The notes beneath the pieces are model-generated. The model had not been told where the DNA came from. It ran no database searches and was given only the letters and a program-made list of their open reading frames with translations. Both the position numbers and the translations under genes were made by a program. This document shows, piece by piece, positions 10,801 to 22,905 of a stretch of 64,000 nt of DNA. How positions within the stretch are numbered: the first letter of the stretch is position 1; each line of letters opens with the position of its first letter. Location: contig OX387185.1 of the NCBI GenBank assembly GCA_947561395.2, positions 32,592,213 through 32,656,212 on the forward strand, in the 5' to 3' direction. The stretch is from Buxus sempervirens (taxonomy: Eukaryota > Streptophyta > Magnoliopsida > Buxales > Buxaceae).

Positions 10801-11700
10801 GTGATCCTTTAACAGTAACCATGGGGAATATGAATGGTTTTTCAGCTTCCATTGGTGTGATAGGTGGAGGGATGGACAGGTTTAGGGAAGGCTAGTCAGC
10901 AAGTGGTTCTAGCAAGTTCACAGCAGGGGATTCAGCAACTTTTTCTAGCAAGACTAGGGTAGGCGACTCTTGCCAGAACATCTGAGTCATTCCTTGCAGG
11001 TTGTCCTCATCTCAGTCTTTGGAAGGCGAGAAATCTGCATCCCATCCTTGAGCAACTATATTTTCTAAGGACAGGGATGCTTTCAGCGCATCATTGGTGA
11101 AGATCTTACAGTTCTCCATGCATGTAGATAGGCCATTCTTGCTCCCTTACTTCTATCTTAGCCTTTTTTTTGTTATGAATTTAGCCTGAAAAGCCTTGCA
11201 TAGTCCTCCATTTTGTGTTCATAGCCGATCCCAAATCTAACTATTTTCTCTAAAACTTGTATGGCCGCCTTCATTCCTTGTTTATATCTGCCCAGGCCTT
11301 CTCTTGCACGGAGGCCCTAGTCAGCATATTCAGCAGTGCCAAACACTTCATTCCTCTTTCTTTTTCTAGATTGTCGCCTCCTCTCATGTTTAGGGATGTT
11401 GATAACATTGATCATCTCTACGGCATGGAATGCCAAAGAAGTGGGCAATTCATAATCAACATAGGGAACCCCCAACCTTTCAAATTCTTTATGATCCTCA
11501 ACACGTACTGTGATTAGTTTGTTGCTAGAGATAAACCTGACCATCTTGTGTAAAGATGATAAAGATCTTCATACTTTTGGTAGCCATTTGTGTTCCCCCA
11601 TGGCAATCCACTGAATGCCAAATGAGAGCGTCAACATGGTCATCTCGCATTAAGGTTTGATCCATGCTACCAATCTTTTCCCCTTCTAAATTGCATTTGT
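10801..11700 (-). pseudogene. Tat copy 1 protease-RT linker remnants
   Basis: A minus-strand frame (11317-11544) ending 'RRRQSRKRKRNEVFGTAEYAD' and a preceding frame reading 'SMDQTLMRDDHVDALIWHS' lie where the protease/linker should be. I do not recognise a domain, and the call rests on position upstream of RT. The 5' limit near 11700 is where I can no longer read plausible coding sequence. Confidence 0.4.
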
Positions 11701-13004
11701 GTTAGTGTGCTTGTATGCATAATAGTTTGAGCTGAATACTTCCACTTCTGAATATTCTATAGCTTTTGGGTTTCTTTTCATTATGTCACTTGTTTGCTTT
11801 TCAGGTAGCGGAGTTCTTCAAGTAGGAGTTTGTCAACCAGCTAGAGTCCTGCCCCACAGCTTCGAAGCATGGATTTTTTTTGAGACTTGTTTGTAGTTGT
11901 TTTCCCTCCTCCTCGGTTGTAATGCAGAGGCCCATTTGGGGTTGATTATTGTATCTATCAGCTATACTTTTCTTCGTTTATGGAGACCATGACCAAGATT
12001 ATTAATTTTGAAATGTATTTTAACATTTGAGAATTTCATATTATTAAGTCAAAATGATGCAACATGAGTTTCATGAATTGTAGAATGATAGATGTATGGG
12101 AACCTATTGTATGGGGTGTGGCTTCCTTAAAAGATACAAGAGACTTGCTGAACATGACCCTAGTGTGAACATGACCATGCAACACAGTGATACAGTTGAG
12201 AACACTACTATTTCCAATAAGTTCAGCATTTGAGCAAATAATTCAAGTCCCAAACCATAAAAACTAGTTGTGGGCGCAGTCATTATTTCTACAGCCACCC
12301 TCCTCAAGGAGTTGTAAAAACAAGAGACTAGGCACAAGTAATGCAAGATCCTCAAAAATTATTACTAGGAAAGCATTCCTTGCTTTTGTTTCAGGATATT
12401 AAGCAATCAAAGATTGATGCTATGAAGATTTTAGGAGGAGCCAATTCTATTTCTCCACATGTTTTCGTAGCAAGTATAGTGTTGATTGTTATTTTTCCAG
12501 CTTCTTCAATTGGTTGTTTCTAATGTCTGATCAATTTAATCCATGACTTTACTTTCAAACTGCACTGAAGTAACATGCGCCAATAAACCATCCCACTGTT
12601 TCTCTCAATTATTTTTTCTCTCTTTATTCCCAAATTATTATTATTGTTGTTAGGAACTTCACTGTTAGGGAATTCTTCTTGCAATGAGACTGTCTAATCT
12701 CTGTTATATCTGTTATCTTTCCTTCTCAATCCCTGCTTAAGATTCAGATAGAATTACACCCAAGGGAAAAAAAAAAGCTCGTATTGTAGGTTGTGTTTAG
12801 AGTAGTTCGGATAAGCAATTTTGGTGATATTGATCAGGTTGTACACATGCAACAGTTGTGGATTTAAATTTCGTTGAGATTTAGCAAAAGTTTTTAGGTT
12901 TAATTATTACTGATAAGGCATGTTTGAATTTGTAGCTTAGCATTCAATAGGACCACTTACTAATAGGATTTTATCCTATTAGTAAGATATAAATCTGTGA
13001 ATAC
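11701..13004. other. Unassigned DNA, possible exon debris
   Basis: No transposon ends found. A plus-strand stretch after a good acceptor (tttgtttcag, about 12386-12395) reads DIKQSKIDAMKILGGANSIS before running into membrane-like low-complexity sequence, and about 12110-12215 has a gap-free but unmatched frame. These could be decayed host exons. Bases 13000-13004 (aatac) are the left target duplication of S1. Confidence 0.3.
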
Positions 13005-14757
13005 TATAACGCCTCAGTTCCGGGTCCATTCCCAAACCCGAGGTGTTATGGTAAATAAACAAAGCTACTAAAGAAACTGGATAATTTAAAACTTTTTCTA
13101 ACTTTATAATCAGAGTAAATGCGGAAACTTGAATTCAAATTCTCTTTATTAATTAACGATTTTGATATACAATGACTCAATTCCATGAGCAACCTACAAC
13201 TATATATACTGCCCCGTTATAACTAGCCCAAAGTTTGACGTCCTCGATAAGAGTACCTGAAAATGGGGGAGAAACTGGAGTGAGAATAAATCTCAACAAT
13301 TAGCAGATGCATGAAGTAAAAACAGTCCATAATGATTAACAAAGATAGTCATGAGGTGAACGATAAAACCAAATCCACGATAATACGATGATATAACAAT
13401 AACAATTACCAATCCAAATAAACATGTGTGACATAATAGGACTCATTAAATGAAACCACTTAATAAGATATTCCTGCCCCCATAGTTCGCCACATCACGA
13501 CTTACATGATAGATGGAGCCCACACCTGTAGACACTACCATCTCCTCCGTCAACCATCAATGCGGACCAGCCACGAATGGGTTGGCGAGTACAATCCTCA
13601 ATCCAAAATAAAAATCCCATCAAGGGTACCACTTCCGCAGAGGCCATACCAATCCGATCAAAGATTAATGGACCCACAACAACACATCTAATACCAATGC
13701 ATGTGCAAGTTGCGAGTGATCCTCAAGCACGGTCAAATCATAGCTCCAACATGCGAGTCACAGGTAACCTACCAACATGACCAATATAAAGCTCGTGAAA
13801 GTCGATGTCTCATTGAAGCATGCGGATGGTAACCTGAATAACAAATAAAAACCGTTGCCGATTGACAAGCTCGGCTAAGACCAGGTTGCACCAGCAGCGG
13901 TCGAGGATTGCTGCCTTCGCCGCACTGCACCTTGCAAGCACGACGGACCGCATACTGGGGAGTTCCGAACAAGAATAACTTATCAGCCAATTCCCTTTCA
14001 CTTCCTAGCTAAGCTATGGATCCATACTAAGCATTGCCCACTAGACACAACTCTCAATCAAAACCTTGAATAACTCAAAGATACAATATTCAGTGATAAA
14101 CCCTGTACCAATTAATAATCATAAACATGTCCCAAATGATTTATCCAACAATAATTTCCAAATCCACGGTGTCCAACCAAAAAGGTATTCAAAATAACCA
14201 TTAAATAGTTCTTAAACAGAGTTCCAGGTCATTTAATAAGAAAAGTACGAGAGTATACACAAACTCTAAATAAAAAGGTTCAGATTTGAGTCGTGTTAGT
14301 GTGGGCATACTTAGTTTATCTTTCTAATTCAGTATTTAGGTTATTCTTTATTCCCTACAAATTTTACTCTAATCTTACACTTTGGTTCATCCTAAAATTC
14401 TTACTTTTAAATCCTTATTTACCAATTGATACCCTAAATTTCTAAAAACCTTTGGGTTATGCTATTGATTCTTTCCAGAAGTTAATTTAGGTCTATTATG
14501 ACTTGTTAGACTAGGTTTTATACCTAGAATCGTAATGAAAGTGGTCTAAGTGCATATGGTTTACCTTAACTAGTCTACTTTGTTTCTTATTGCATTCAAT
14601 GTCCCAAATAATTACCTTTTAATCCGAATTTAATTCCATCACTTCCTACATCTCAAATTACCCTAGTTACATGTGTTACAACATTAAAATTTCAAGAAAA
14701 ATCATTAAAAATTGAATCTGGGCACAAATCCCAAGTTTTGAAATTTCTGACAGATGA

Positions 14758-14781
14758 TCGCTCGAAGGAACGCTCGAGCGA
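14758..14781 (-). repeat. CG-rich hairpin in S1
   Basis: Perfect 8-bp inverted repeat TCGCTCGA (14758-14765) and TCGAGCGA (14774-14781) with an 8-nt loop, in a cluster of CGCTCGA/GCTCGAG motifs to about 14880. It occupies the position of the GGCGC clusters in other S elements. Confidence 0.6.
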
Positions 14782-15536
14782 CTGTTCTAGCGGTTAAGGT
14801 TTCCAGGTTCTGTTATTTTTCGAAGGCCTAACGCCTGAAGTAATGCTCGAGCAGTGTATCAAGCACTCCGACTGTTAACACCAATTTTCTTAGTTGCGGA
14901 AATTTCCTAACTTTCTAATCCAAATATTTACGTGATTTGATTCTAAATATCTGATTTCCATCCTAAACTAGTTTTAAGACAAACCTAAACTAATCTCATC
15001 ATCTTTCTACTTATCTTGAGTTTATTTTTAAGTTAAACTCACCAAGATCAACTCTTTCTTGATTTTTAAAGAAAGTTAAATCACCAAAACAAATAAGCTT
15101 TTCCCATGAAATCCAACTTCAAAAACAATACGACTAAACATCAAAACCACAAGAAAACATGCAATTCCTCCAGTCACAAGGGCTTGCTACTTGCCTTATG
15201 ATGAACCCAGATCTTTCAAAAACTTCGTCTGTGCCCGTTTTTGGAGTTCGACCGTACCCCTCTAAACTACTCCAATTAAATCTCCACCATTCAGTTTGAA
15301 GTCCTCCATGAGTGGAACAAAACCATAAAATTTCAGCCCATTCCAACGGTTGGATCTTCCTATCTCGTCATTCGAAATTGGTTGGTCGGACATCTTTGCA
15401 ACTCCTCTTCTTTCTAATTTCTTCCTTTCTTTTCTTTTCTTTCTTCTTTCCTTCTATTTTGGCTCCTATCACTTATGCACGAATTTTCTCTTCCTTCTAA
15501 CTTGTTTTCAAAACCTAAAACACTGTTTAAACCTCT

Positions 15537-15544
15537 CTTTTATA
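15537..15544 (-). promoter_or_regulatory. TATA box of S1
   Basis: The minus strand reads TATAAAAG about 490 bp from the element's 5' end at 16038. Confidence 0.45.
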
Positions 15545-16043
15545 GCCTCTCTAATGGACCAACTCTAATTAGGTTTAGCTCATTCTAATATACTAAGTGT
15601 ATTCCCTCTTCTACCCTTCTCTTTAATTTAACTCCTTTAACTCTCTTTTAAGGACTCTCCTAATTAATTTTTGTGCTTAATCCTATTCTTAATTTTAAAT
15701 TGTAATTATACTTTTATTATTCACTCAAAATACCTAAATTTTGGACCCTAGATAATATAATTACCATTAGGCCCTTTTTCCGCCCTTTAAGCCTTAATTT
15801 CATTATTTTACATCCAACTAAGCTAAAATTTTGTCTAGTTGAATTTGTTGACTAATTATCTTATTTTCTTTCATGAATTTAACAAATTTGAAATGACCAA
15901 ATTACCCTTTCTCTTTAAATTCCTATTTTAACCTTTAAATCTTTCTTTAATTCTCCTACTATTATATTTCTTAGTAGTTTCTCCCTGATTTATCCCTTAA
16001 TCATTTATTTTATTTTTAGGAAAAACCAGGGTTTTACAAATAC

Positions 16044-16639
16044 AAATAATAACCAAACTGTCAGGTTATGGGGAGAACTAAATTTTCTGAGATCCATAAA
16101 TAGGATAGTTGAGTTCCATGAGAAACTGTGGCAGCTACTCCAACATTTGAAATGCCCTTTAATCTACAATGATTTTGAAAGAAATAACAGTAGCCAATCT
16201 GGTTGTGTCTCATGCATGTTAAGAACACAATATGCTCACAATTTAAAAAGACACCAAGCTTGCCTAGTGTACTCTTCTACAGACACCGCCTTCAAAGCCA
16301 CACCCACAATAGTTGCCAAGTATCTGGAATGGGTAGAAAGATATGGAAATTAAGATTTACTTGTGCTCGGTTTTGCAGTTGCACACAACCACATTCCTTG
16401 GGAATCTGGTTGTGTTGTGTAGTTATTTGAGAGTATTGATGATAAGTTTTGCTAAAACTTTAAATTTTGTATTAAAAAAGGTTATCAAAAAGTCAAAAAG
16501 TTTCTGGACTCATACCTTTATACTTGTTTAATGATGTACTCTATGTCTTCATTGTTTTTAGGAATGTTGGAAGCAATTACATTGATAAAAGTTGGGTTTT
16601 CTGTGAAAGATTTGAAGTTTTTATCTGAGTTTTATAAGA
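16044..16639. other. Unassigned DNA between S1 and gag-like element 1
   Basis: Continues the target DNA of S1. A few short open frames on both strands lack recognisable domains or codon structure. A 14-bp perfect palindrome ATCGTTCGAACGAT lies at its end (16639-16652). Confidence 0.4.
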
Positions 16640-17264
16640 TCGTTCGAACGATATGTCAAATGGTTTCAACCTTGTAGGATTGTTGGCGCAAACGTTGTCA
16701 CACGTTGCCTCTAACGATGTCCAACGTTTGTTTCAGTTACGTCTTAACGTTCGAACGGGACTCCTTGTTCGACCACGGTTCTAAGGCTGTTTCGAGAACC
16801 TTTTTAAGTATGACGTTCGACCCACGTTAGACGTGGCGTTCGAACGTTAAATTTTAAACCCCCTTTTCCCATTTAAGTCGTGTGCGGGAGGGTTTAAACT
16901 TGAAACGTGTCTCAGAAACCCCAAAGTATTCATGCGAGAGGCAGGAGGCGACTGTGGATTTTGATATATTCCAAGAGCTGTTATGTCGATTAACCAGAGG
17001 ATCTCGCATTTAAAGGTAAGAAATTGTGTTCACCATGTTTTCTGGTAAGGGTTTTTTTAGACATTTTCGATTTCGTGTGTTTTGTAGGGTTTTATGTCTT
17101 TAATCCGTGATTCGTGCTTCTTTTAAGGATTGTTTGGTTTCAAATCCCATCGAAAAGCTTTTAATTGTCTATTATTTTCTTTTTCGAGACATTTTGTATG
17201 TTTTTAATGTTCATGTGGTGTTTTAGCCGCAAATCCCCAAATCTGGGGGTTTCATTTTGTTGAG

Positions 17265-17292
17265 CGAACGATAGCGTTTGAGCTATCGTTCG
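17265..17292 (+). repeat. 11-bp perfect hairpin in leader intron
   Basis: CGAACGATAGC (17265-17275) pairs with GCTATCGTTCG (17282-17292) around the loop GTTTGA. Copy 2 keeps it at 21242-21267 with the same loop. Confidence 0.8.
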
Positions 17293-18221
17293 AACACTCA
17301 TGACCTGTTCTTCAATAATATTTTACACGCCTTTCGTTTTAGAAATTATAAGGAGAACTAGTTTTTGGGAATGTGCCGTTAATGAGGTTTAACAGGGTGA
17401 TTTTTTAAGGATAAAAAAAAACATTGTAGGATTTAAAGGAGTTAATGGCAGATCATGAAGGCTTCGATTGAGCCTGAAAAAAATGATTCAAAACATATAA
17501 GCTGTACAAGGAGTTATGGCTCTTCGAAGGCTAGGGGAACACAAAGAATTTCATATTCTTAGCCTTTTTTGTGAAGGAAAAGGCATTTTGTCTTTGCTGT
17601 TGTTATTGTTGTATCCTTGATTGGTGCAGGTAGACATGTTTGGCTTTTGTTGTAACTTCCAATATCTTCGTTCTGCATTGGAAATTTCAATTCGGGTAAA
17701 ATGGAATTGTGTCCAATCCCCAGCTGGGAAAGAACACAATTTAATATAAATTATCATGAATCATGGAACATTGTTCCTATTTTGTTTTTTTCTCTATTGA
17801 CTGCTTAAACTTGATAATGTTTCCTACTTGATCCTTGTTTTCTTTCTTGTTTTTTGGGTACTGAGTTGCTTACATTTATTTTTTCCAAAGCATTATATGA
17901 GCTTTTATATTGCTTCAATGATTATGAATGTTTTTATAGGGTTCCATGTATGTGGATTTGAATTGATACAAGTCCTAATTTTACTTGATTTTCGAATGTA
18001 TGTCCTACGGATCAAATTCACTAAATTTTTTATATTTTCCAACCCCAACTGATTTCTTACTGGTTTTTCTGCGTTTCTTTCATTCATTTTACACTTCTTA
18101 TGGTGTACTTCGGATTAATTTATAGAATTAAATGCTAACATTCATTCTTACATGTGTTTCATCTTGTTTTATTTTCTTTTTTCCCTTTCTTCCTTTATAT
18201 TGCCCTCTTGTCCACTCTTAG

Positions 18222-19457
18222 ATGCCTAGAACCAAATCCACAGGTGCTAGGCAAACCAATAAGTGACCTAGGATTGACCAATCAGCCTTCCTTGATGAGA
18301 GGGCTAGGAAGAATTATAAGGATTATTTTATTGAGAGATCTTTCATTGTTGAAAGGGTAGCAATGCTTAATAAGCTTCCCACCGATATCACTGATTGCCT
18401 CACTGGGAGAGGTTGGGATTCCATGTTTGATCAATTTACCATGCCCTCCTATGAGATGATTAGAGAGTTTTACTCCAATATTCATGAGGTTGATTGGAAT
18501 GAAATTTCTTTCTCCACTTATTTGAGGGGCACTGCTCTTAAGATTACTCCAAATGTCATTGCTTCTATTTTTCGTCTTCCTAGGGTTCCTAACCCTCAAT
18601 ATCCATATCCCGAAACCAAGAGTTTGGAGTTTAAGAATGAGTTGGCTTACACTCTTATACAAAAACCAAGAGGTGCATGGATTTACAAGGGTGAACGACT
18701 TGAAGCCAATAAATTGTCAGCCGAAACCATAGTGCTTTTCAGAATTCAAAGCACTAACTTGTATCCTGTGGCCCACAAATCTTCCATTCCATTTGCTAAG
18801 CTTTTGTTTCTCTATGCTTTAAAAAAACATCATTCTATTGATCTTCCATCTGTTATTTGTTCCAAAATGTTGGAAGTTTTTATCCATTCCAAAAGGTGTA
18901 ATGGGCTTCCTTATTTTTGTCTCATTGTCCGTTTGGTTGTTGGTCTTACTGTGCCTTAACCTCAGTTTGATTTTGTCAAAGCAGGCCAACCTGTCACTGA
19001 CATTACCTTGCATCAGAGTAGAGGCCATCTTGTATCTACTCCACCTCCTAACCCTGATGACCCTGCGCAACCCCAACCTCCTTCTAACTTCCATGAGTAA
19101 TTATCTTTCCTGAAAGACCAAAATTCTCAACTTCTTCAGCTTCTCCAATTTATGACAGAACAGATGACTAAGAATCATGAAGACAGTATGAGGAGAATTC
19201 AAATGCTTGAGCAACAACAAAAGAGTTTGGACTTATCTCATCAGCAGCGGTACAAGGAGTTGGTGGACTATTTCCTTAGTTAGGCTGACGATGATCAAGA
19301 AGAGGAGTGACATGCAGCTCCTAATGAAGCGCCAGGTCCAAGTGCAGCTGATGGTAGAAGGGGTCCTCCTCGCACACGCTGCGGTCCAAGTGCAGTTCCT
19401 AGTCATGTTGTTGGCCCTAGTGGTAGTGGTGGAGATGGTGGACCCTCCACTTCTTGA
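18222..19457 (+). pseudogene. Putative plant transposon protein / gag-like, copy 1
   Basis: The frame starts MPRTKSTGARQTNK right after an acceptor-like cttag and matches copy 2 (21490-22707). It has the core seen in 'putative plant transposon protein' domains (as I recall, PF20167): GRGWDSMF, YEMIREFYSNIH, STYLRGTALKITPNVIASIF, and NLYPVAHKSSIPFAKLLFLYAL. A glutamine-rich region and an acidic, proline/serine-rich tail follow. It is broken by TGA where copy 2 has CGA (codon 15), by TAA where copy 2 has TAC (stop near 18957), by a 9-bp insertion bringing a stop (about 19098) and by frameshifts in the tail. Function of the family is not established; a capsid-like or RNA-binding role is a guess. 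Confidence 0.7.
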
Positions 19458-19620
19458 GTTTACTTTCATCTTTTATCTATTTCGTGACAACGAGGGGGTT
19501 GATGTTATTTGGATATGATGTATCTTTTTTTTGGATGTGGATGTATATTTTTTGGATGTGGATGTATATTTTTGATCATGGAAGGATTGTATATATTTGT
19601 TACTTTGGTTTGAAAATTGT

Positions 19621-20649
19621 GATTTTTCCTTGCACTTGTTTTCTGCAACATGGAAAGCATGACCCCTTATACATGAGCATGATGTAAAAAAGGTTGTCTA
19701 TGTGCTCTTTAGTTGAAGAATGTTTTTCTCATTTATTAAAGACCATATTTTTACTTCTGTGCCTAGCTAGTTCTATGTTATTTATTGTATTCAGATTTAT
19801 ATATCGTATTGCATATTGTCAAATTTATTTATGGGAACTAAGTTATCTAGTACTGCAGAGAATCTGTATCCCAACAAAAATTTTAGGAGTTTAGCAATAG
19901 CAATGGGTTGTCATCCTTGAGTTTTGTTTTGGATCTGCAGCATGTTTGACTACAATGGACAATGAATTGTTACCTCCTTTGACTAATATAATCTGTTTGG
20001 CAGGTGTTGTGACTATCGTATTATGATGGCAAATGATCCTTATAGGACAAGTACAGGGAGGCTGGCTCTACAAGTGCTGGCATGTGCTACGACAAGATAT
20101 CAGCAATCCTTTTGATCTTTTTCGACTCACTACTTTGTTTATTTAGGACGAACAATTTGTGAAGAGGTTATATTTCTATTGAAGACATTGTTTTTAGTTG
20201 TGTACTTATTTGAAATATTTGCATTCAAATATATTTATTAGAAGGATTTAAGTTTTTATTTTTTTTCCCAATTTTAGGGGTTTTAAGTTTTATTATACTC
20301 TTTCAACCTTCGTTTCTTATTATTATTCATAAAAAAGGAAAAATGTATTATTAGATTCCAAGGTAATTGTTAGACCAGGATTCCAAGGAAGTTAATATTC
20401 TATGAGCCTTTGAACACTCCAAGCTACTTAGAAACCAGCAACACTCTTAAATTTCCTAAAAAATGACCAAGAATTTATGATTTCAGTGGAAAAAATATGG
20501 CTTTTGCTTTCAATGGGAAGGAGACATTCAAGTTCATGTCCTGTTTTGTAAATCATAGAAAGGAGTGCTAGACCAAAATACTTAGGAACCACACGCCATC
20601 GAATTTTGTCTCAACCACCATGTGGGGTGGGGCATGTTAGATTGCACCG
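19621..20649. other. Spacer between gag-like copies
   Basis: AT-rich DNA not shared between the two copies, with no transposon ends. It contains the candidate exon at 20004-20115. Its presence shows the two gag-like elements are not a simple head-to-tail tandem of one unit. Confidence 0.4.
20004..20115 (+). pseudogene. Candidate 3' terminal exon of an unknown gene
   Basis: After a good acceptor (atctgtttggcag) a 37-codon frame beginning CCDYRIMMANDPYRTS and containing TGRLALQVLACATTRYQQ ends in TGA. Composition is more gene-like than the surroundings (few repeats, mixed residues). I do not recognise the protein, and no upstream exon is convincing, so it may be a gene remnant separated from the rest by insertions. 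Confidence 0.3.
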
Positions 20650-21241
20650 AATACTATCAAACTTTTGATATGGTTGCCTCAAACGCTGTTAAACGTTTCC
20701 TCTAACGCTGTCCAACGTTTGTTTTAGTTAAGTCTTAATGTTCGAACGGGAGTCCTCGGTCGACCAGGGTTCGAACGTTGGTTTCATAAACCAACTCAAG
20801 TGTGCCGTTCGACCCACGTTAGAAGTGCCGTCCGAACGTTAGACGATAAAACGTCTTTTTTTTTAAGTCACGTGCGACAGAGTTGGAACATTTCTCAGCA
20901 ACTCCAAAGTCTTCGTGCGAGAGGCGACTGTGGATTTTGCTCAATTTGAAGTTCTTTTACATCGATTAACCAGAAGATCTCGCATTTAAAGGTAAGAAAT
21001 CATCTTTAACTTCTGTTTCTTTTAGGGTTCTATTATTGGTCTTCGATTTCGTGAGTTTCCTAGGGTTTTTTGTCTTAAATCCTAGATTCGTGCTTCTTTT
21101 AAGGATTGTTTGTTTTCAAATGCCTTCTAAAATGTTTAAATCTTGTATTATTTTATTTTTTGAGTGATTTTGTGGTGTTTTGATCTCAATTTGGTGCTTT
21201 AGCCGAAAATCCCCAAATCAGGGGCTTTCGTGTTCTTCAAT

Positions 21242-21267
21242 GGACGATAGCGTTTGAGCTATCGTTC
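21242..21267 (+). repeat. Leader-intron hairpin, copy 2
   Basis: GGACGATAGC pairs with GCTATCGTTC around GTTTGA, with one G-T wobble; counterpart of the 17265-17292 hairpin. Confidence 0.7.
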
Positions 21268-21489
21268 TACCGCTCAATAAGAGTTCTTCAAAAACATGTT
21301 ATTTTCCAATCACAACTGATTTCTCTATGGTTTTTGTTCGTTTATGTCATTAATTTTACACTTCTTATGTATGTAGTTAGGATTAATATATAGAATTAAA
21401 TGTTTAGATTCATTCTTACATGTGTCTCATCTTGCTTTATTTTGCTTTTTCTCTTCGTTCTTCCATATTGTCCTTTTCTCCACTCTTGG

Positions 21490-22707
21490 ATGCCTAGAAC
21501 CAAGTCTTTGGGTGCTAAGCATTCCAATAAGCGACCTAGGATTGACGAGTCAGCCTTCCTTGATGAAAGGGCTAGGAAGAATTATGCAGATTATTTTCTT
21601 AAGAGACCTCTCATTGTTGAAAGGGTAGTGAATCTTAGTAAGCTTCCCAATGATATTACTGATTGCCTCACTGGGAGAGGTTGGGATTCCATGTTTCATC
21701 AACTTACCATGCCCTCGTATGAGATGATTAGAGAGTTTTACTCTAATATTCATGAGCTTGACTCGAATGAACGTTCTTTCTCCACTTACTTGAGGGGCAC
21801 TACACTTAGGATTACTCCGGATGTCATCGCTTCTGTATTTGGTCTTCCTAGGGTTCCTAACCCTCAATATCCTTATCCCGAAACCAATGCCAATTTTAAG
21901 AATGAGATGGCTGATACTCTTCTACAAAATGGAAGAGGTAGATGGATTTACAAGGGTGAAGCCCTTGAAGCCAATAAATTTTTAGCTGAAACCATAGTGC
22001 TTTTCAGAATTCAAAGCACTAACTTGTATCCTGTGGCCCACAAATCTTCCATTCCATTTGATAAGCTTTTGTTTCTCTATGCTTTAAAGAAACATCATTC
22101 AATTGATCTTTCTTCTGTTATTTGTTCTAGAATGTTTGAAGTTATTCTCCATCCCAAAAGGCCGTATGCTCTTCCTTATTGTTGTCTCATTGCATGTTTG
22201 GTTGTTGCTCTTGGGGTGCCTTACCCAAAGTTTGATCTTATCAAAGCAGGCCAACCTATCATTGATATTACCTTGCATTAGAGTAGAGGCCATCTTGCAT
22301 CTACTCCAGCTCCTAACCCTGATGACCCTGCCCAACCCCAACCTCCTTCTAACTTCCATGATTTCCTAAAAGACCAAAATTCTCAACTTCTTCAGCTTCC
22401 CCAATCTATGGGTGAACAGATCAATAAGAATCATGAAGATAGTAGGAGAAAATTCCAGAGGCTTGAGGTACGGCAAAAGAATTTGGAGTTATCTCATCAG
22501 AAGCTGTACAAGGAGTTGGTGGACTATTTTAATAGTCAGGGTGACGATGATCAAGAAGAGGAGCCAAGTACAGCTCCTAGTGAAGCTCCAGGTCCAAGTG
22601 CAGTTGATGGTGCAAGTAGTCCTCCTGATGCTCCGGGCCCAAGTGCAGCTGATGGTGCAAGTGGTCCTAGTGGCAGTGGTGGAGATGCTCGACCCTCCAC
22701 TTCTTGA
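21490..22707 (+). pseudogene. Putative plant transposon protein / gag-like, copy 2
   Basis: From MPRTKSLGAKHSNKRPRID the frame runs 1218 bp (405 codons and a stop) to GDARPSTS, with one in-frame TAG at about 22279-22281 where copy 1 has CAG. Residues 40-240 hold the putative plant transposon protein-like core (GRGWDSMF, MIREFYSNIHE, YLRGTTLRITPDVIASVFGL, VAHKSSIPFDKLLFLYAL). After the stop come a predicted coiled coil (EQINKNHEDSRRKFQRLE...) and an acidic PSAVDGA/PSAADGA repeat tail. The acceptor AG before the ATG is mutated to GG (ctcttgg). With one nonsense codon it is the better preserved copy. Confidence 0.7.
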
Positions 22708-22905
22708 GTTTACTTGTTTGTATCAATGATTTTGTGACAACAAGGGGGATTTTGATGTTTTTGGATGTGGATGTAGGTTTTTTGGGCATGGGGCGTGTTA
22801 GGTTTTTGAAAATGTTGGATGTATGTTTTTACTTCCTGGATGTGTATTTTTGATCATGGAAGGATTGTATATATCTGTTACTTTGGTTCCAAAATTGTAA
22901 TTAAC

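Larger units (their letters stand above)
13005..16038 (-). mobile_element. S1: solo-LTR-like element (3034 bp)
   Basis: Ends TATAACGCCTCAG...GGGTTTTACA, flanked by a perfect 5-bp duplication AATAC (13000-13004 and 16039-16043). Read on the minus strand it has a TATA box (TATAAAAG, 15537-15544), a CG-rich palindrome (14758-14781), a GAGA-ataaa-TCTC hairpin (13282-13294) and then a 3' splice-like ccattttcag near 13250. No coding capacity. The 5-bp duplication and TG/CA-type ends fit a solo LTR; the parent family is unknown (a long-LTR Ty3/gypsy such as Tekay/Del is a guess). Confidence 0.75.
16640..19620 (+). mobile_element. Non-autonomous gag-like element, copy 1
   Basis: The interval is defined by similarity to 20650-22905: a CGTTCGAACG-rich leader (16640-16850), a conserved 'gaggcgactgtgga' block, a donor AAAG|GTAAGAAA near 17019, an intron of about 1.2 kb, an acceptor ctcttag directly before the ATG (18222), the ORF, and a tail with 'gacaacgaggggg', a polypurine-like tract. 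No flanking LTR pair or target duplication was identified, so the exact ends are uncertain. Interpreted as a LARD-like or degenerate LTR element. Confidence 0.6.
20650..22905 (+). mobile_element. Non-autonomous gag-like element, copy 2
   Basis: Same order as copy 1: CGTTCGAACG-rich leader (20690-20860), 'gcgagaggcgactgtgga' block, donor AAAG|GTAAGAAA near 20993, a shorter intron with the GTTTGA hairpin, ORF, then 'gtgacaacaagggggatt' (polypurine-like) and 'gatcatggaaggattgtatat'. The intron is about 700 bp shorter than in copy 1. The leader's aacgtt/ttcgaa motifs also occur at 23400-23930. No LTR pair seen. Confidence 0.6.
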
